From NCBI RefSeq assembly GCF_028858725.1, contig NC_084761.1:25388501-25452500 (forward strand): a stretch of DNA of 64,000 nucleotides, in the 5' to 3' direction. Below, piece by piece: positions 12,283-23,262 of this stretch. The number at the start of each line of letters is the position of its first letter. The stretch's first letter is position 1. Under the pieces are notes generated by a model. It had not been told where the DNA came from, did not search any database, and saw only the letters and a list, made by a program, of their open reading frames with translations. The DNA is from Colius striatus (Eukaryota; Chordata; Aves; Coliiformes; Coliidae). The translations under genes and the position numbers were made by a program.

Positions 12283-15200
12283 AGAGTGGTAAAGCCATTT
12301 TCACTGCTGCCATAAGAAGCATCCAGCATTTGAGACAACAGCTTTTGAAACAGCACAGAAATGGATAAAAGTTTTGTCTTTTTGACACCTACAGCTTAGG
12401 TGACTTTCATCTTTAGTTCAAGGATACTGGTGTTAACTGCTTTCAAGTGTGGTTTAGGACCTTCAGGTAGACAGAGAGGACACAATGTGCAAACAGAAAA
12501 TGCTGAGCTATCATTTTCCAGTTATACATGAGAAAGAAAAATTGAAGAGAGGATTTTTTTAAGGCAAAAACCAACTCAGTCTTGCACAGTGGCAAACAGC
12601 AGACTAGCCAGAATACAAGCAGGCAAGCTGTGAAGCTGTGTAGTTTAACAAATATGAAAGAATGCTTGCTTACACATTACTTATGCTTGTAGATATAATT
12701 TGTGAAGTATTTATTAGGTAAAATAATCAAAATCATATGTCTCCAAAGTTGTGTATTAGCAATGATACTCAGATTATTGCTAAGTGTTACCACTGGCCAG
12801 CTTTCATCATGTTTTTTTACCAATAACAGTACATTTATTTGTACTGCTTTGTGCCCTACCCAGGCTAACTGGGATCTGCAGTGATTACACTGCAAATGTG
12901 TCAGCAATATTTCATCTGGGTCTGTAGGGAATATTAAGGGCATACACCCTGCCTCCACAGATGTCATGGACAAAACTGTCAGTAATTTCAACAAGAACAT
13001 GACCAAGCCTTGCTCATCCTTAAGTGTTGTAAACCTTGAAGGTAAGATGCAGTATCTTTCTAATACAATGCTTATAACCTTTAAATGCAGAGGTATCCAC
13101 ATTGAATTAAGACACTGTCCTTACATCTTTGTCAGTGCTTCACCTATGTTTTTTCCCATTTATCCTGTAAGACTCTCAGAAGATCTGTGAAGTGTCCATA
13201 CAGCTGTTGCTTCACTTGCTCATAGGAGCAGGCACTGCTCTAGCTGAATGTGGGCATCTCTTTGGTCTTGTAGCAATACTATAGAAACAGATATCTCCAA
13301 AGTATTGAAAACTGATGACATTATAGATCTGTGATGTGTGAGAGGATCTCTCAGGACAACTTCAAAAGCCCTTGGTCACATAAGGCACAAGCATTTCAAG
13401 TGCTGAACACGAGTAGATTGCATCGGAAAATAATTTGTTGCACAGCTAATTATCACTGCCTCCTGTGTTAAATGGTTCTCTACGAGAACAATTTTGAGAG
13501 CCTTTGGCCTGGATTTCTTTGCAACAATTACTGCCTTTCATAGATACCTTTCTTTTCCTTCCGGTATATGTTTGATTTTTTTTCCCCCTCTTTATCTCTT
13601 CTTTCACTGCGAAATCATTTTCCTAAAAATTGCACTTAAGCATGATTATTCCCTCAGTTGCACAATTACATCACCTCTTAAAATCTGTTACATTTTTGCA
13701 TGAAGAATTCACTGTTGGATTCCCGCACTCTTTTTTTTTTTTTTAAATCAAAAATGAACACGTAACAAAAGGCATAAACCCCCACAAAGTCTCAGGATTA
13801 TCCTACTACACAGCAGTCACTGAAACAGCAAGTTGAAAACAGCTTCTCCAACAAAAACACAAGAGGAGGTTAAAAGAAATGTAAGTGGGTGTTTGTCATC
13901 ATAAAAGACTTGTTATACAGAGCTGGCATTAAACATGGGGTGATATCCTGCGTGTGTCTTTATACACCCCAACTGCAAGTCTGTGAGAATTTCCAAAGTA
14001 CAAAGAACACAGAATCTAAGCCAGAATTATTTGTAAACATGGGATAGATGGGATTTATGTAAAAGGCTACTGCAGATTTATGAATCCAGGAAAGGACATA
14101 ATTAAAAAGGAAATTAAAGTTAAAAATAGTCACAAACCACCGAAAAGACTGTACTTTCACCTCTTTCTCTGGCAACTGCGTGTTACACCCACTTGCTATG
14201 TGCCATTTCATTCTTCTAGATAACTAGTAGGGCCAGGAATGGGGTCTCCGGTTTAAAAAAGAAACTTTACTTGGTAAATAGTTCTTATTGTATGTTGAAA
14301 ATTGGTTTCAGATTGCCTAGACAAAAGGCTTATACAATTTGCCTACACATCTAGCACAAAAAGTATTCTAATAGTGTGATTCGGTATAATGCATTTCTTT
14401 TGAGAACAGGAATAACTAAAAAGAAAAGAAAGTTAAAAAGGAAAACTAAAGCTAACCTACCACCTGGTGACATTTATTACCAGCAGAACACCATAAAATG
14501 TGATGTGGTGTTAATAAAATGATGCTGTAGAGCTATAAGACGTGAACACTGAAGAAACAGAAGTAACTGCTTCTAGTTACCCTACAGACAAATCTTTATA
14601 GGGCTATAGACATCCAATAAAATCCAGCATAATTCAATAATGCAACTAGATGGAAACAAAATGGGGAGAAAGAGTCAAGATGTAGCTCTATGGTGCCGGT
14701 TATTGCTGTTACCTGTGACATGGCTGGTGGCACTGGGGCAACGTCAGGAAGCAGGAAGGATGCCTGGGGCTTCAGGGTCTTCCAAATATGCACTCGAAGC
14801 TAGGCAGAGGTTTTTAATGTGTTCAGTGAACAGGTCATAGGAAAACACAACAGGCTAAAAGAAATCTCTGAGATCATGATAACAGCAATAACATCCTTAA
14901 TAGCAACAATTTCCTCAATAGTAAGTAAGTTATAATCTGTATAAAAAAAAAATCTGTACTGAAAAAGGAAGCATTAACACAATTAAGGTCATGTGTGCCC
15001 ATCTAGTGAGTGGCATGGAAGACAGATGAGAAAAGCAGGTTTTAAAAAATATTAAGTGAAGGATTTTGTGAAAAATGTGTGCAGGTGCAGCATTAGGACA
15101 CTCAAGTCAATTTTAGTAATTGTTAGATATAGTGATGGGATATCATGGGATCCCTACCTGTTTGCTCGCCTTCATCTGTGATCTTCTGAAATTAAAACTA

Positions 15201-17767
15201 ACAATTTTTCACAGAAATAGGATTTTTAGTGCTGTCTGTGCTGAGAACAGTTTTGACAGATGAATTTTAACAAGTGTAGGTAAAAGATTTTGATTTCTAC
15301 AAGCTAAGTCCTGGGCTTACTGAAATCAGTGTCCATTTTATGTGGTTTGATTCCTGTTTTCTCACAGGATAATCTGTATGCCAAAGATCTGAACGAGATG
15401 CACAAGATCTTCCCTGTGAATGTGGCTAAACAGCACTTAGAAAATGCAGATTTCACAATAACACTCATTAATCACATCAGAAGGGAATGGTTTTAAAAAA
15501 ATGTTTGTGTGAAGAAACTAAATAAAACATCGCACGTTCTGTTAGTAATTTTCATATACCATTCTGACTGTTGATCAAAGTGAAAACTATATTGTTTTCT
15601 TTAGATGAATATGACAGTGTACCCTTCATACAGGGTAAATGATATTTTGCTTTAGACTTTATTTAGGAATTTAATGAAGAATAGCTTGATCATTCTACAT
15701 TTTCCTATGTCCATACAAGATTTAGGTGAACAGATCCAGACACCAATTAACTACTCTTAGAGCAAAGAGGATTTCTTCCAGCTCAGGAGGAACCTGTTTG
15801 GGAATTAGTTTTTGAGTACACCATGAGATGGATAACTTCCATTGAAAGATCAAAAAACTTCAGTGAAACTCCTTGGATAAATATGCTTTGGAAGCAAAAA
15901 AGATGACAGCAAGTATGAAAAGTATGGAATAAATTAGTTCTGTATCTGGTAACAAGTGAATTCCAGCTCTGGCAAATTAAGTATTTAACAGAAATTATTA
16001 ATATTTGTTTGTTTTCTGAACCTAGTGCCTGTGCTGTTTTCCTTAGATGAAAAAATGAAGGAATGTAAGATTTTGCCATTAAGCTAAAGGATGTGTTTCT
16101 GACCCACTTGCTGCTGGCTGGGGACTTATGTTATACGGAGTTACAGTGAATGTAGCAAGTATTCTACATAAGAAATATTTCTGTTTATTTATGTCTAAAA
16201 TCAGTGAGTTTTTTTCCAATGCTGATGTTATTTAGAGAAAGTGCAAGCCAACCAGTACTTCCATTTATATACTCAGAGCTCCAGCAACTTCAAAGCACTC
16301 ACTGAAGCACAGCTGAAGACAGAATTTACTTTCATAACATACAGCGCAGTAGTAATATGCTTTTTTCTATTTATTTGTCATTATTTTCTCAGAGCTGGGT
16401 GAACAAGGGAAATATTTAAAATTCTGAGTTGGTTATCATGCTGCTTTTGGTCCACCCAAGCTGGAGCCCAATCTAATGTGCAAGATGCCTGTGTCTGCAC
16501 TCTGCAGATTCCTGTAATACTGAACACAACACCAACCAAGAAAACAATTCCCCAATGATACTGTTAGAGAGCTCTCTGCAAGAGATTTCTTGACAAAGAC
16601 TTTTCAATCTGATAAAGACTATGAAAGGAGTCTTTACGGTTTTCTGATTAAATGAATTGCCTCATAAAGTAATTGATGCTGGTGAATTAGGTTCTAACTC
16701 TTCAATGGTAAATACATGGCCTAACCAGGGGGGTGTAGCAGGAGTCTAGGGGATGTAGATGGATTGTGGTGATGGGAGAAAGGGTGAGGACAACAGTGGC
16801 AGAAGGAAGAGAAGGTTCAAGGCTCTGCTATCACATCTGGGGCTGGGTCCCTGCCTCTCACAGTGCCTGGGAAGGAGGTCCCAGATCACTGTTGAAAGGA
16901 TATTGCTGGGATTAGCAGGCTGAGAGAAAAAAAAAAAGATACTTGCTACTTAGGTGATTGCATATGGCAGTTTAGTAAGAAGTTGCTGGCTTAATTGGAA
17001 GAAGAAAATAATTGTTGGTAACATGGGCTTTCTGCTGCAGAACCAAAGGAGGAGCACTATTGTGACCAAGCCTGATTCTCAGAGAAGTTTTGCCCTTAAA
17101 TATCCAGGTAATGTCACCTGGAGGAGCAACTGCTCCATTCCCCTGGAAAATGTCATGAGTATACAGCTGCCTCAGCAAGGTAAATAGTATAACTCAAGAA
17201 ACCAGTATGAATGTTCCTGGTCAGATTTTTGCTTTTGTTAAATAGTGTAATATACCCAGCTTCTGTTTCTGTATAAATAAATTTTGGCAGCCTCAGCACT
17301 GGCTTTACATTGACCCTTGGCTGGCATCAACCAAAGGTAAAACATATGAGTTAAAATCCTTGGTGGCTTTTAAAACAGTGTTTGGAGAAGCATCTTCCAA
17401 TGAAAATCAGAAGAGGTATAAATAATTTTAAAAAGATGCTTTTACTCAACTACTCTTCTTTCTTTACAAAGAAAATCTTGGAGTTTTAGGCATAAAAATA
17501 AACATTCTGAAGCAAAAGGGAATGCCAACTGATGTAAAATAAAGCTTGAAGAACGGGGTTATAATATTCCTTAACTTGAAATTTATATGCAAAGACAACA
17601 TTTATAACGTCTCTTTTCAATTCCCATGCTGATAAGACACAACATCATATGCTGTGAAGAATTAAGGATGAACTATTCTCTGTTTTCTAGACCATAAGAA
17701 AAATTTGGGCAACCTTGAAAAGTTATACCCCAGAGACAATGTTCAATCTGGAGCCATTTGTCCTCAG
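12283..17767. other. Intergenic; one candidate terminal exon, otherwise nothing recognised
   Basis: Unique sequence with homopolymer tracts (poly-T at about 13731-13744). Apart from the candidate listed at 15368-15526, I found no open frame with convincing splice signals, no repeat tail and no RNA gene. Confidence 0.5.
15368..15526 (+). other. Candidate terminal exon of an unrecognised transcript
   Basis: A strong acceptor (pyrimidine-rich TTGATTCCTGTTTTCTCACAG, ending at 15367) is followed by 42 open codons. They begin DNLYAKDLNE and end HIRREWF with TAA at 15494-15496. A canonical AATAAA lies 25 bp after the stop (15521-15526). The predicted peptide has no low-complexity bias and a plausible amphipathic composition, but matches no family I know. 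I could not find upstream exons. It may be the last exon of a small gene or lncRNA, or a coincidence. Confidence 0.2.
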
Positions 17768-17857
<90 letters not shown>

Positions 17858-17868
17858 TATACATACAT
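17768..17868. repeat. Compound microsatellite (ATATAC)n then (ACATAC)n
   Basis: About 100 bp of perfect or near-perfect hexanucleotide array. Roughly the first half is ATATAC units and the second half ACATAC units, ending TATACATACATCCC. It directly abuts the 5' truncation point of a CR1 fragment. The open frames crossing it on both strands are pure repeat translation and are not genes. Confidence 0.95.
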
Positions 17869-18160
17869 CCCTTTTTTCTATAGTAGCTAGCTAGCAACAG
17901 GCCAAGGGGTAATGGGATGAAGCTGGAACACAAAAAGTTCCACTTAAATATAAGAAAAAACTATTTCACTGTGAGGGTGAGGGAGCCCTGGCACAGGCTG
18001 CCCAGAGAGGTTGTGGAGTCTCCTTCCTTGGAGGTCTTCAAGAACCTCCTGGACATGTTCCTATGCAACCTGATCTAGGTGAACCTGCTTCTGCAGGGGG
18101 GTTGGACTGGATGATCTCTAAAGGTCCCTTCCAACCTCTACCATTCTATCATTCTATGAT
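17866..18160 (+). mobile_element. CR1 3'-end fragment
   Basis: About 295 bp of CR1 from the end of ORF2 and the 3' UTR. Landmarks are CTTTTTTCTATAGTAGCTAG, GGGGTAATGGGATGAAGCTG, CACTGTGAGGGTGAGGGAGC, GGTTGGACTGGATGATCTCT and the terminal ATTCTATCATTCTATGAT. It resembles the tail of the 3172-5307 element closely, so the two probably belong to the same or sister subfamilies. It is 5'-truncated exactly at the microsatellite. Confidence 0.93.
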
Positions 18161-21059
18161 AATGCTGTAAGAAGCTGCGAGTTTCCCTCCAAAAAAGCAA
18201 ACCAGCCTCTGGAACAAGAGAACAGATAGGACTCAAAAAACTCCCTCATGCCCTGAAATGTGAGTATAGATATGACAGTCATTATGTTACTCTACTTCTA
18301 AGGTATTGAATCATACTATGCTGTATTATATTTCATCTGTTAATCTCAAACAACCTCGAGAATGGCTCAAAGTGTTGGGAGAGGCGTTCTTTGTACTTCA
18401 GATCTGAATCATCAACTGGATTACAGAAAAACAATTAATCAACTCCTTTCTCTTATCACCTGAGCTTTTGTGGATAACATGTCTTAAAGCTTTGATTATT
18501 TGTGTACCCTTTAAAAATTAATTTCTACAAATAAATTTCAAATGTCAAATACATTTAATTGTCTGGCATCGGTGAACAGAAAAAAAGAGACAAAAGAAGC
18601 AATCCAGCATCATTACTTCCTGGGAAGAAAATGAAGGGAAAACTCCTTTAAGAAACGAGAGAAGGAAAAGAAAGAAAGGAGCAAATATCAAGAGCTGATT
18701 TCTGGACACTCCCCCAGAAGGTCATGGGAGGCAATGGAAGGAATGAAACTGGTGATGGAAATCAGCAACACAGACAAACATCACCAAAAGTGCAGTCTCA
18801 AAAAACCAGCAGGCAATCAGGAAGGGATGCTGTGAGAATCCACAAACTTCATGTCAGCACTAACTTACGACAATCACCACCTTCAGTCCCTGTCACACCC
18901 AGGCAACACCCCTGCCTCCAAGGAACTGTGCCCATAGGGCCAGAAACTTTAACATAACACCAATTGCCCATCTAAAAAACCAAGAAGCCTGGCACCCAAG
19001 GCCTTCCACAGCTCCAGGCTGTGACGCAGTGACCCGCTGCGGTCATCCATGTGCTTTGGTGCTTTACCTGCAAAGACTGAATTTGTTTTGAATGAACCAA
19101 AAGATGACAAAATAACTTATCAGTGTAAAAAAAAGAGGTATCTTAAAACTGGTCATACACAAACCTAATAATGAAATAAGGCTGCTGCTGCTAATTTATT
19201 GAAATTACTCTTTGTTGTCAGTTTTGGAAATAGTTCTTACTACTGCTGCATTAGCAAAGGGACCAAAGACATTTCAAACAGCGATGGCACTGACTACTGT
19301 AAGGCAAAGTGAAGCACACTGATAAGATTGCCTGCTATAAATGTGCTCATGTACTAATTTTTGATATAAATACAGTGGCCTGTTGGACTTAAGAGAGCCT
19401 TTATTTAAAAATACTGCATAGAATAACTTCTGTTCTTGATTTTATCTGTTGCACAAACAGACTCAAAGCCTTTGCATTTCTTCCCCACCATTGGAAATAA
19501 TATAACACTCAGGATTTCAGCTAGCCTGGCTTTTCAATTTTGGTAACTTTAAATTGAAGTATTACCTAAGAACAGAAATAATTTCTCCTTCTGCCTTATT
19601 TTGGTTGTTCTGGGACACATTCTGCCCTGTAACTGATAGAGTTTAAAAATAAATCTAGTTTGGCTGTTTCAAACATAAAAATATTTTCTTGAGAAGAAAC
19701 TGCATGTTTCTTTTAGAGAGAAGGTAAATATTAGTGCCCTTTGTGGAACAAATAGGTTAAAAGTTGCAGAGGGGTAAATATTTTTCCTTGTGTTAACTCC
19801 ATATCTCAGTCTTCTAGCCAGGCCTGTATCAGCAATAAAGCTTTTCTTTCCATCTCTTACACCAGACAAAGGCCCACCTTCCCCAAAATCTAGTGCTAGT
19901 TTTGAGCTAAAATTTCTTCATGTGACTTAGCTGCGTGGCCTTCATTAAAGCCTTCAGGCACCATGTGGACAAAAACATTTATAATAGACTTCTGAGACCC
20001 TGAGGATCCATTCCCTTGGTGCAACAGGTCAGAGCATCGCTGGAGTGCACAGCTCTAGCAACAACAGGCAATGAGGTGGAAAAGGGGGCTTCACTATGAA
20101 AACCTGAAGTATTTAAACAATATTTTTCTTACTATGCTTAGTATGATGAGAATGTAATAAAAAACCATAAAAGATAAACCTTGTTAGATAACAGTTGCTT
20201 TGATGGTAGTTCATCTGCTGGGTGGAGGATGCCTGAAGCTGTTCTGAGTGGGACACTGCCCAGCAATGCCACAACACCGGGGTTCAGCTCTCGCCTGCAG
20301 CGCTGCGAGATCACAATGCTGTTTGAGGGATAAACCCATCAGTCACCTTTCTGTGCTGTCTTAAGAGCTGTCACCAGGTACCCAGGGGCATCCATGCCCT
20401 TGTGCAGGGAGTGCAATCCTGCTGTTTGCTGATCCAGATGAAAGCTGTCTCTGAAGGGAGAAGTGCATGATCTGCTTGCATCAACATGGTGTGGGAGGCT
20501 AGGACATGTGGCTTACAGGGAGAAGCCACAAGCCCTCTGCTCAGGTGGGCTGTTTCACTGTGGCTCAAGTGAATCCATGCAGCCCATAGACAGGTCTCAC
20601 TGGCCAGCGAGAGCAGCACCCTGGCTTAGGGTATCTGTGTTTCCCCTCCGAAGGATTATTTTGCAGGTACCAAGAGGTACAACCAGGCATCTCACCTAGT
20701 GCCCAAGACTGGGCATCCCTTGCCCTACTGCTGACTGAGCCCTGTGATACAAGCGGCCCATCTTGGAACTGTGGAGGGAGTATGCAGTACAGTACCTGGG
20801 AAAAAGTACATTACTGGTTCAGTTTCAGGGCCTCCCACTTAAGAAATGATAAAGCTGCGAGCAAACCCGCCAGCAGCCTGTGTTGTGGACTGACAGGTGC
20901 TCGGTCCCTCACAGAGTTAGCAAGACGCACAGGAGCCTGGGCCAGCGAAGTCTAGCAGTCCTTCTCCACACGAGACTTGTCAAACGTCGTGACGACCGCG
21001 GACAACCATGTCTGATATAAGATCCACCAAAATAACTTAAAAGCTACGGGCTGCGTTTA
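18161..21059. other. Intergenic, upstream of the BLTP1 promoter; no gene recognised
   Basis: Unique sequence that becomes more GC- and CpG-rich towards the right. No supported gene or repeat. Short ORFs near 20371-20699 overlap on both strands and have no recognisable content. Confidence 0.55.
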
Positions 21060-21121
21060 CCAGCTATCGATATGATCAGCAAAACCGACGCAAGGGGGCC
21101 CCGTCATCTGTGCCCGTCACA

Positions 21122-21131
21122 GCGCATGCGC
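21122..21131. promoter_or_regulatory. NRF1 site (GCGCATGCGC)
   Basis: A perfect palindromic core of the nuclear respiratory factor 1 consensus, inside the CpG island and about 330 bp before the exon 1 donor. Confidence 0.7.
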
Positions 21132-21234
21132 GGCGCACCCGCCACCGTGCAGGGGCGGCAGAAGCTCCCGTCCGCTCTTCCCGTGCGCCCACATACAAGC
21201 GCACACACTCACACGGTCGGAATCGCCTCTTGCG

Positions 21235-21292
21235 ATTGGCGGCGCCTCCCCTTTTTCCCGCCCCCTCAGGGAAGCACCGCCCTTGCCATTGG
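21235..21292 (-). promoter_or_regulatory. Two inverted CCAAT boxes (NF-Y) flanking an E2F-like site
   Basis: GATTGGC at 21234-21240 and CCATTGGCC at 21286-21294 are inverted CCAAT boxes. The ATTGG cores begin at 21235 and 21288, 53 bp apart, about five helical turns. Between them TTTCCCGC at 21254-21261 matches the E2F consensus. Paired NF-Y sites with E2F are common in TATA-less, ubiquitously active promoters. Confidence 0.6.
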
Positions 21293-21353
21293 CCCCGCGG
21301 CCCGGCAGCGCCTCGTGGTTGGCTCCGGCGGCGCTGAGGGCCGGCGGCGCTGT

Positions 21354-21362
21354 GGGCGGGGC
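21354..21362 (+). promoter_or_regulatory. GC box (Sp1/KLF)
   Basis: GGGCGGGGC, a perfect GC box, about 100 bp before the predicted exon 1 donor and so close to the likely transcription start. Confidence 0.6.
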
Positions 21363-21369
21363 GGCCCGG

Positions 21370-21460
21370 CGTTCGCCGTGAGGTGCGGGAGGGCCCCGGC
21401 CGCCGCCGCTGCTGGCGCCGCTTCCGGGTCTGTGGTGAAGCCGCCGCTGAAGGCGATGGC
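21370..21460 (+). other. BLTP1: BLTP1 exon 1, probable 5' UTR (5' limit unknown)
   Basis: GC-rich exon inferred from the consensus donor GTGAGT at 21461 within the CpG island. It carries an ETS-like CTTCCGG at 21421-21427. An ATG at 21456-21458, with A at -6 and G at +4, sits five bases before the splice junction, so what follows depends on the acceptor used downstream. The 5' boundary given is a guess. Extra non-coding exons between here and 30018 cannot be excluded. Confidence 0.55.
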
Positions 21461-22404
21461 GTGAGTGCGGGGGACGCTAGACGGAGGTTGCCCGTGGTGG
21501 GCGAGGCGGGGCGGGGATGTGCTGTTATTCCCACCGGGATGGGCCCGGTGTGAGGCAGTCGCGGGCAGAAGGTGGGGCGGGGGCTGATGTAGAGAAGTCG
21601 GTCCCGCCGGTCTCCCTGTGGGCCTGTCAGGCCCTGCTGCCGGCGGCTTCCGTGAGGGAAAAGCTGTTCACGCGTGGGGCGGCTCTGAGGGGTGTCAGCC
21701 GCCCCCGCCATCTCGCTGGGGCCGCACGGGCTTCTGCCATGCTGGGAAGGGGGCCGCGCCTCCTACGCTCCCTCCGGTGCTGAGACGGAGGCGATCTGCC
21801 CGTGCAGCTGCTTCTGCCCAATCCGGCGTTGTGTTGCTACCCCATTACTCTGTCGGCCTCGTTTGCTTTGCGTGGAGGGGGTCCAAAAGGAAGCCCCTTC
21901 GTTCCTGTTTTCCATGGGTTCCCATGGGTTCTTGTTTTTTCCTTTGCGTGTGTCTTATAATAAGTTACCGCCCTGCCTTAGAGGGTGTAAGGTGAGAGGA
22001 GTTCAGGCACTTCCAGGTTTGTTTGGCCTGCGAAGAAAGTTTTGCTCTTCCTTTCCCTGGCCGGTGAAAGCAGATCTCTGCCAGTATCTGCCATCCTTAG
22101 AGGATTTAACATATAGACACACACTGCTTTAACATAAAATGCACCTGTTTTTTGATGTGTCTAAAGCTGCAATGATTCTGTGCTTACAATTCACATTGTT
22201 AATTAAAAATCTGAAGTAATTCATCAGTGTAATATGCTCTAGCATGTTAATATGGTGGAGATGTATTTTAAAGATCAGCATATAGTCAGTGTCCCAGTCA
22301 TAATCGGGAGTTGTTTCCCATCTTAAGACACATCTCCACAGCAACCTTCACTAAACTTTGTGAAAACTTCCAAAGTTAGTAGTTTACTGCAATAGATGTA
22401 TCCC

Positions 22405-22429
22405 TATATATATATATATATATATATTT
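22405..22429. repeat. (TA)n microsatellite
   Basis: Uninterrupted TA dinucleotide run of about 24 bp in intron 1. Confidence 0.95.
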
Positions 22430-23216
22430 AAGGTTTAATATGATCAAGACCATGGTTGTTGCCATGGGAGTTTTTCTGTTCTGTAACTTAATTAGTTAAT
22501 TCTACTTTTCTGGCTTTCTCTTAGTGTAGCTCTGCATTTTTTTTCCCTCCATTTTTATGTGGAAAATTTAATGACCACATAAAAAATGGGCCAGAAATTT
22601 TGACAAGTGAGAAGAAAACAGGAGTGTGGTAGGGAGTAGTACTCTTTATTGTAAAAGTATGTTAATAAGTTATTCAAACAGTCCTTGGTAAAAACAGTAT
22701 TTAAAATCAAATTAGTCAATTTGTTCTAAATGGAAGTTCAGGGATGCTTGCTTAGAATCATGGCCTGAATCTGCACAGTTTGACAGTGTTCATGAACAGG
22801 TTAATGCATGAGTAGGTTTTATGATGAATTGTCTGGGATGGGTTGGGTGGACGTACATGCACATCCAGGACTTGTCTGTGGAAAACTCCCATCCTCATGT
22901 GTGACATACTGAACTAACTCACCCTTTTTGAATATGCTGTTAGAAAACTTTGGCCTGTGAAATGTGCATCAGCTGCTCATTGGTAATAGCCCTTTTGTGT
23001 AATTTTATCCTGTGGGAAATAGGCAAGAGTTTACTGCTCTTTGTTACCAGTGTGTAGCGTTATCCTTTTTTTTTTTTTTTTTTTCCCCCCCAGTGGTGGT
23101 GTTAGACTACCTTCTTCTTGTAACTTAACTTCTTTTACAACTTCTTACAGCACATGTTTCTGTGCCAGAATTTTGGGTTGACTGCAGACCGAGACAGACA
23201 TTAATGAAGACATGTA

Positions 23217-23262
23217 TATGTGTATACACACACACACACACACATATATATGTATATGTATA
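23217..23262. repeat. Mixed (CA)n/(TA)n/(TG) microsatellite
   Basis: GTGTATA, then a CA run of about 22 bp, then TATATATGTATATGTATAT. It is a compound dinucleotide array in intron 1. Confidence 0.9.

Larger units (their letters stand above)
21060..21830 (+). promoter_or_regulatory. BLTP1: CpG-island promoter of BLTP1
   Basis: Dense CpG over roughly 770 bp in an otherwise CpG-poor, AT-rich window, with no TATA box at a sensible distance from the predicted first exon. Motifs typical of housekeeping promoters lie within 300 bp: a palindromic NRF1 site, two inverted CCAAT boxes, an E2F-type site, a GC box and an ETS-type site. Long frames on both strands here (such as 21072-21464 and 21076-21711) are stop-poor because of GC content, not coding. 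The start of transcription cannot be fixed from sequence; the donor at 21461 puts the end of exon 1 inside the island. A divergent antisense transcript is possible, as for many CpG-island promoters, but is not shown. Confidence 0.85.

Noticed and set aside
17673..17933. Frames translating to alternating Met-Cys, Ile-Cys or Tyr-Ile/Tyr-Thr runs
   Set aside because: They are translations of the hexanucleotide microsatellite.
1..21000. Exons of TRPC3, the expected neighbour in mammals
   Set aside because: No ankyrin-repeat or channel segments were recognisable on either strand, so TRPC3 must lie further left or elsewhere.
21072..21711. Long open frames on both strands in the CpG island (130 and 211 codons)
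   Set aside because: High GC content makes stops rare. The peptides are Arg/Pro/Ala-rich, overlap on both strands and match no family. The region is better explained as promoter and 5' UTR.
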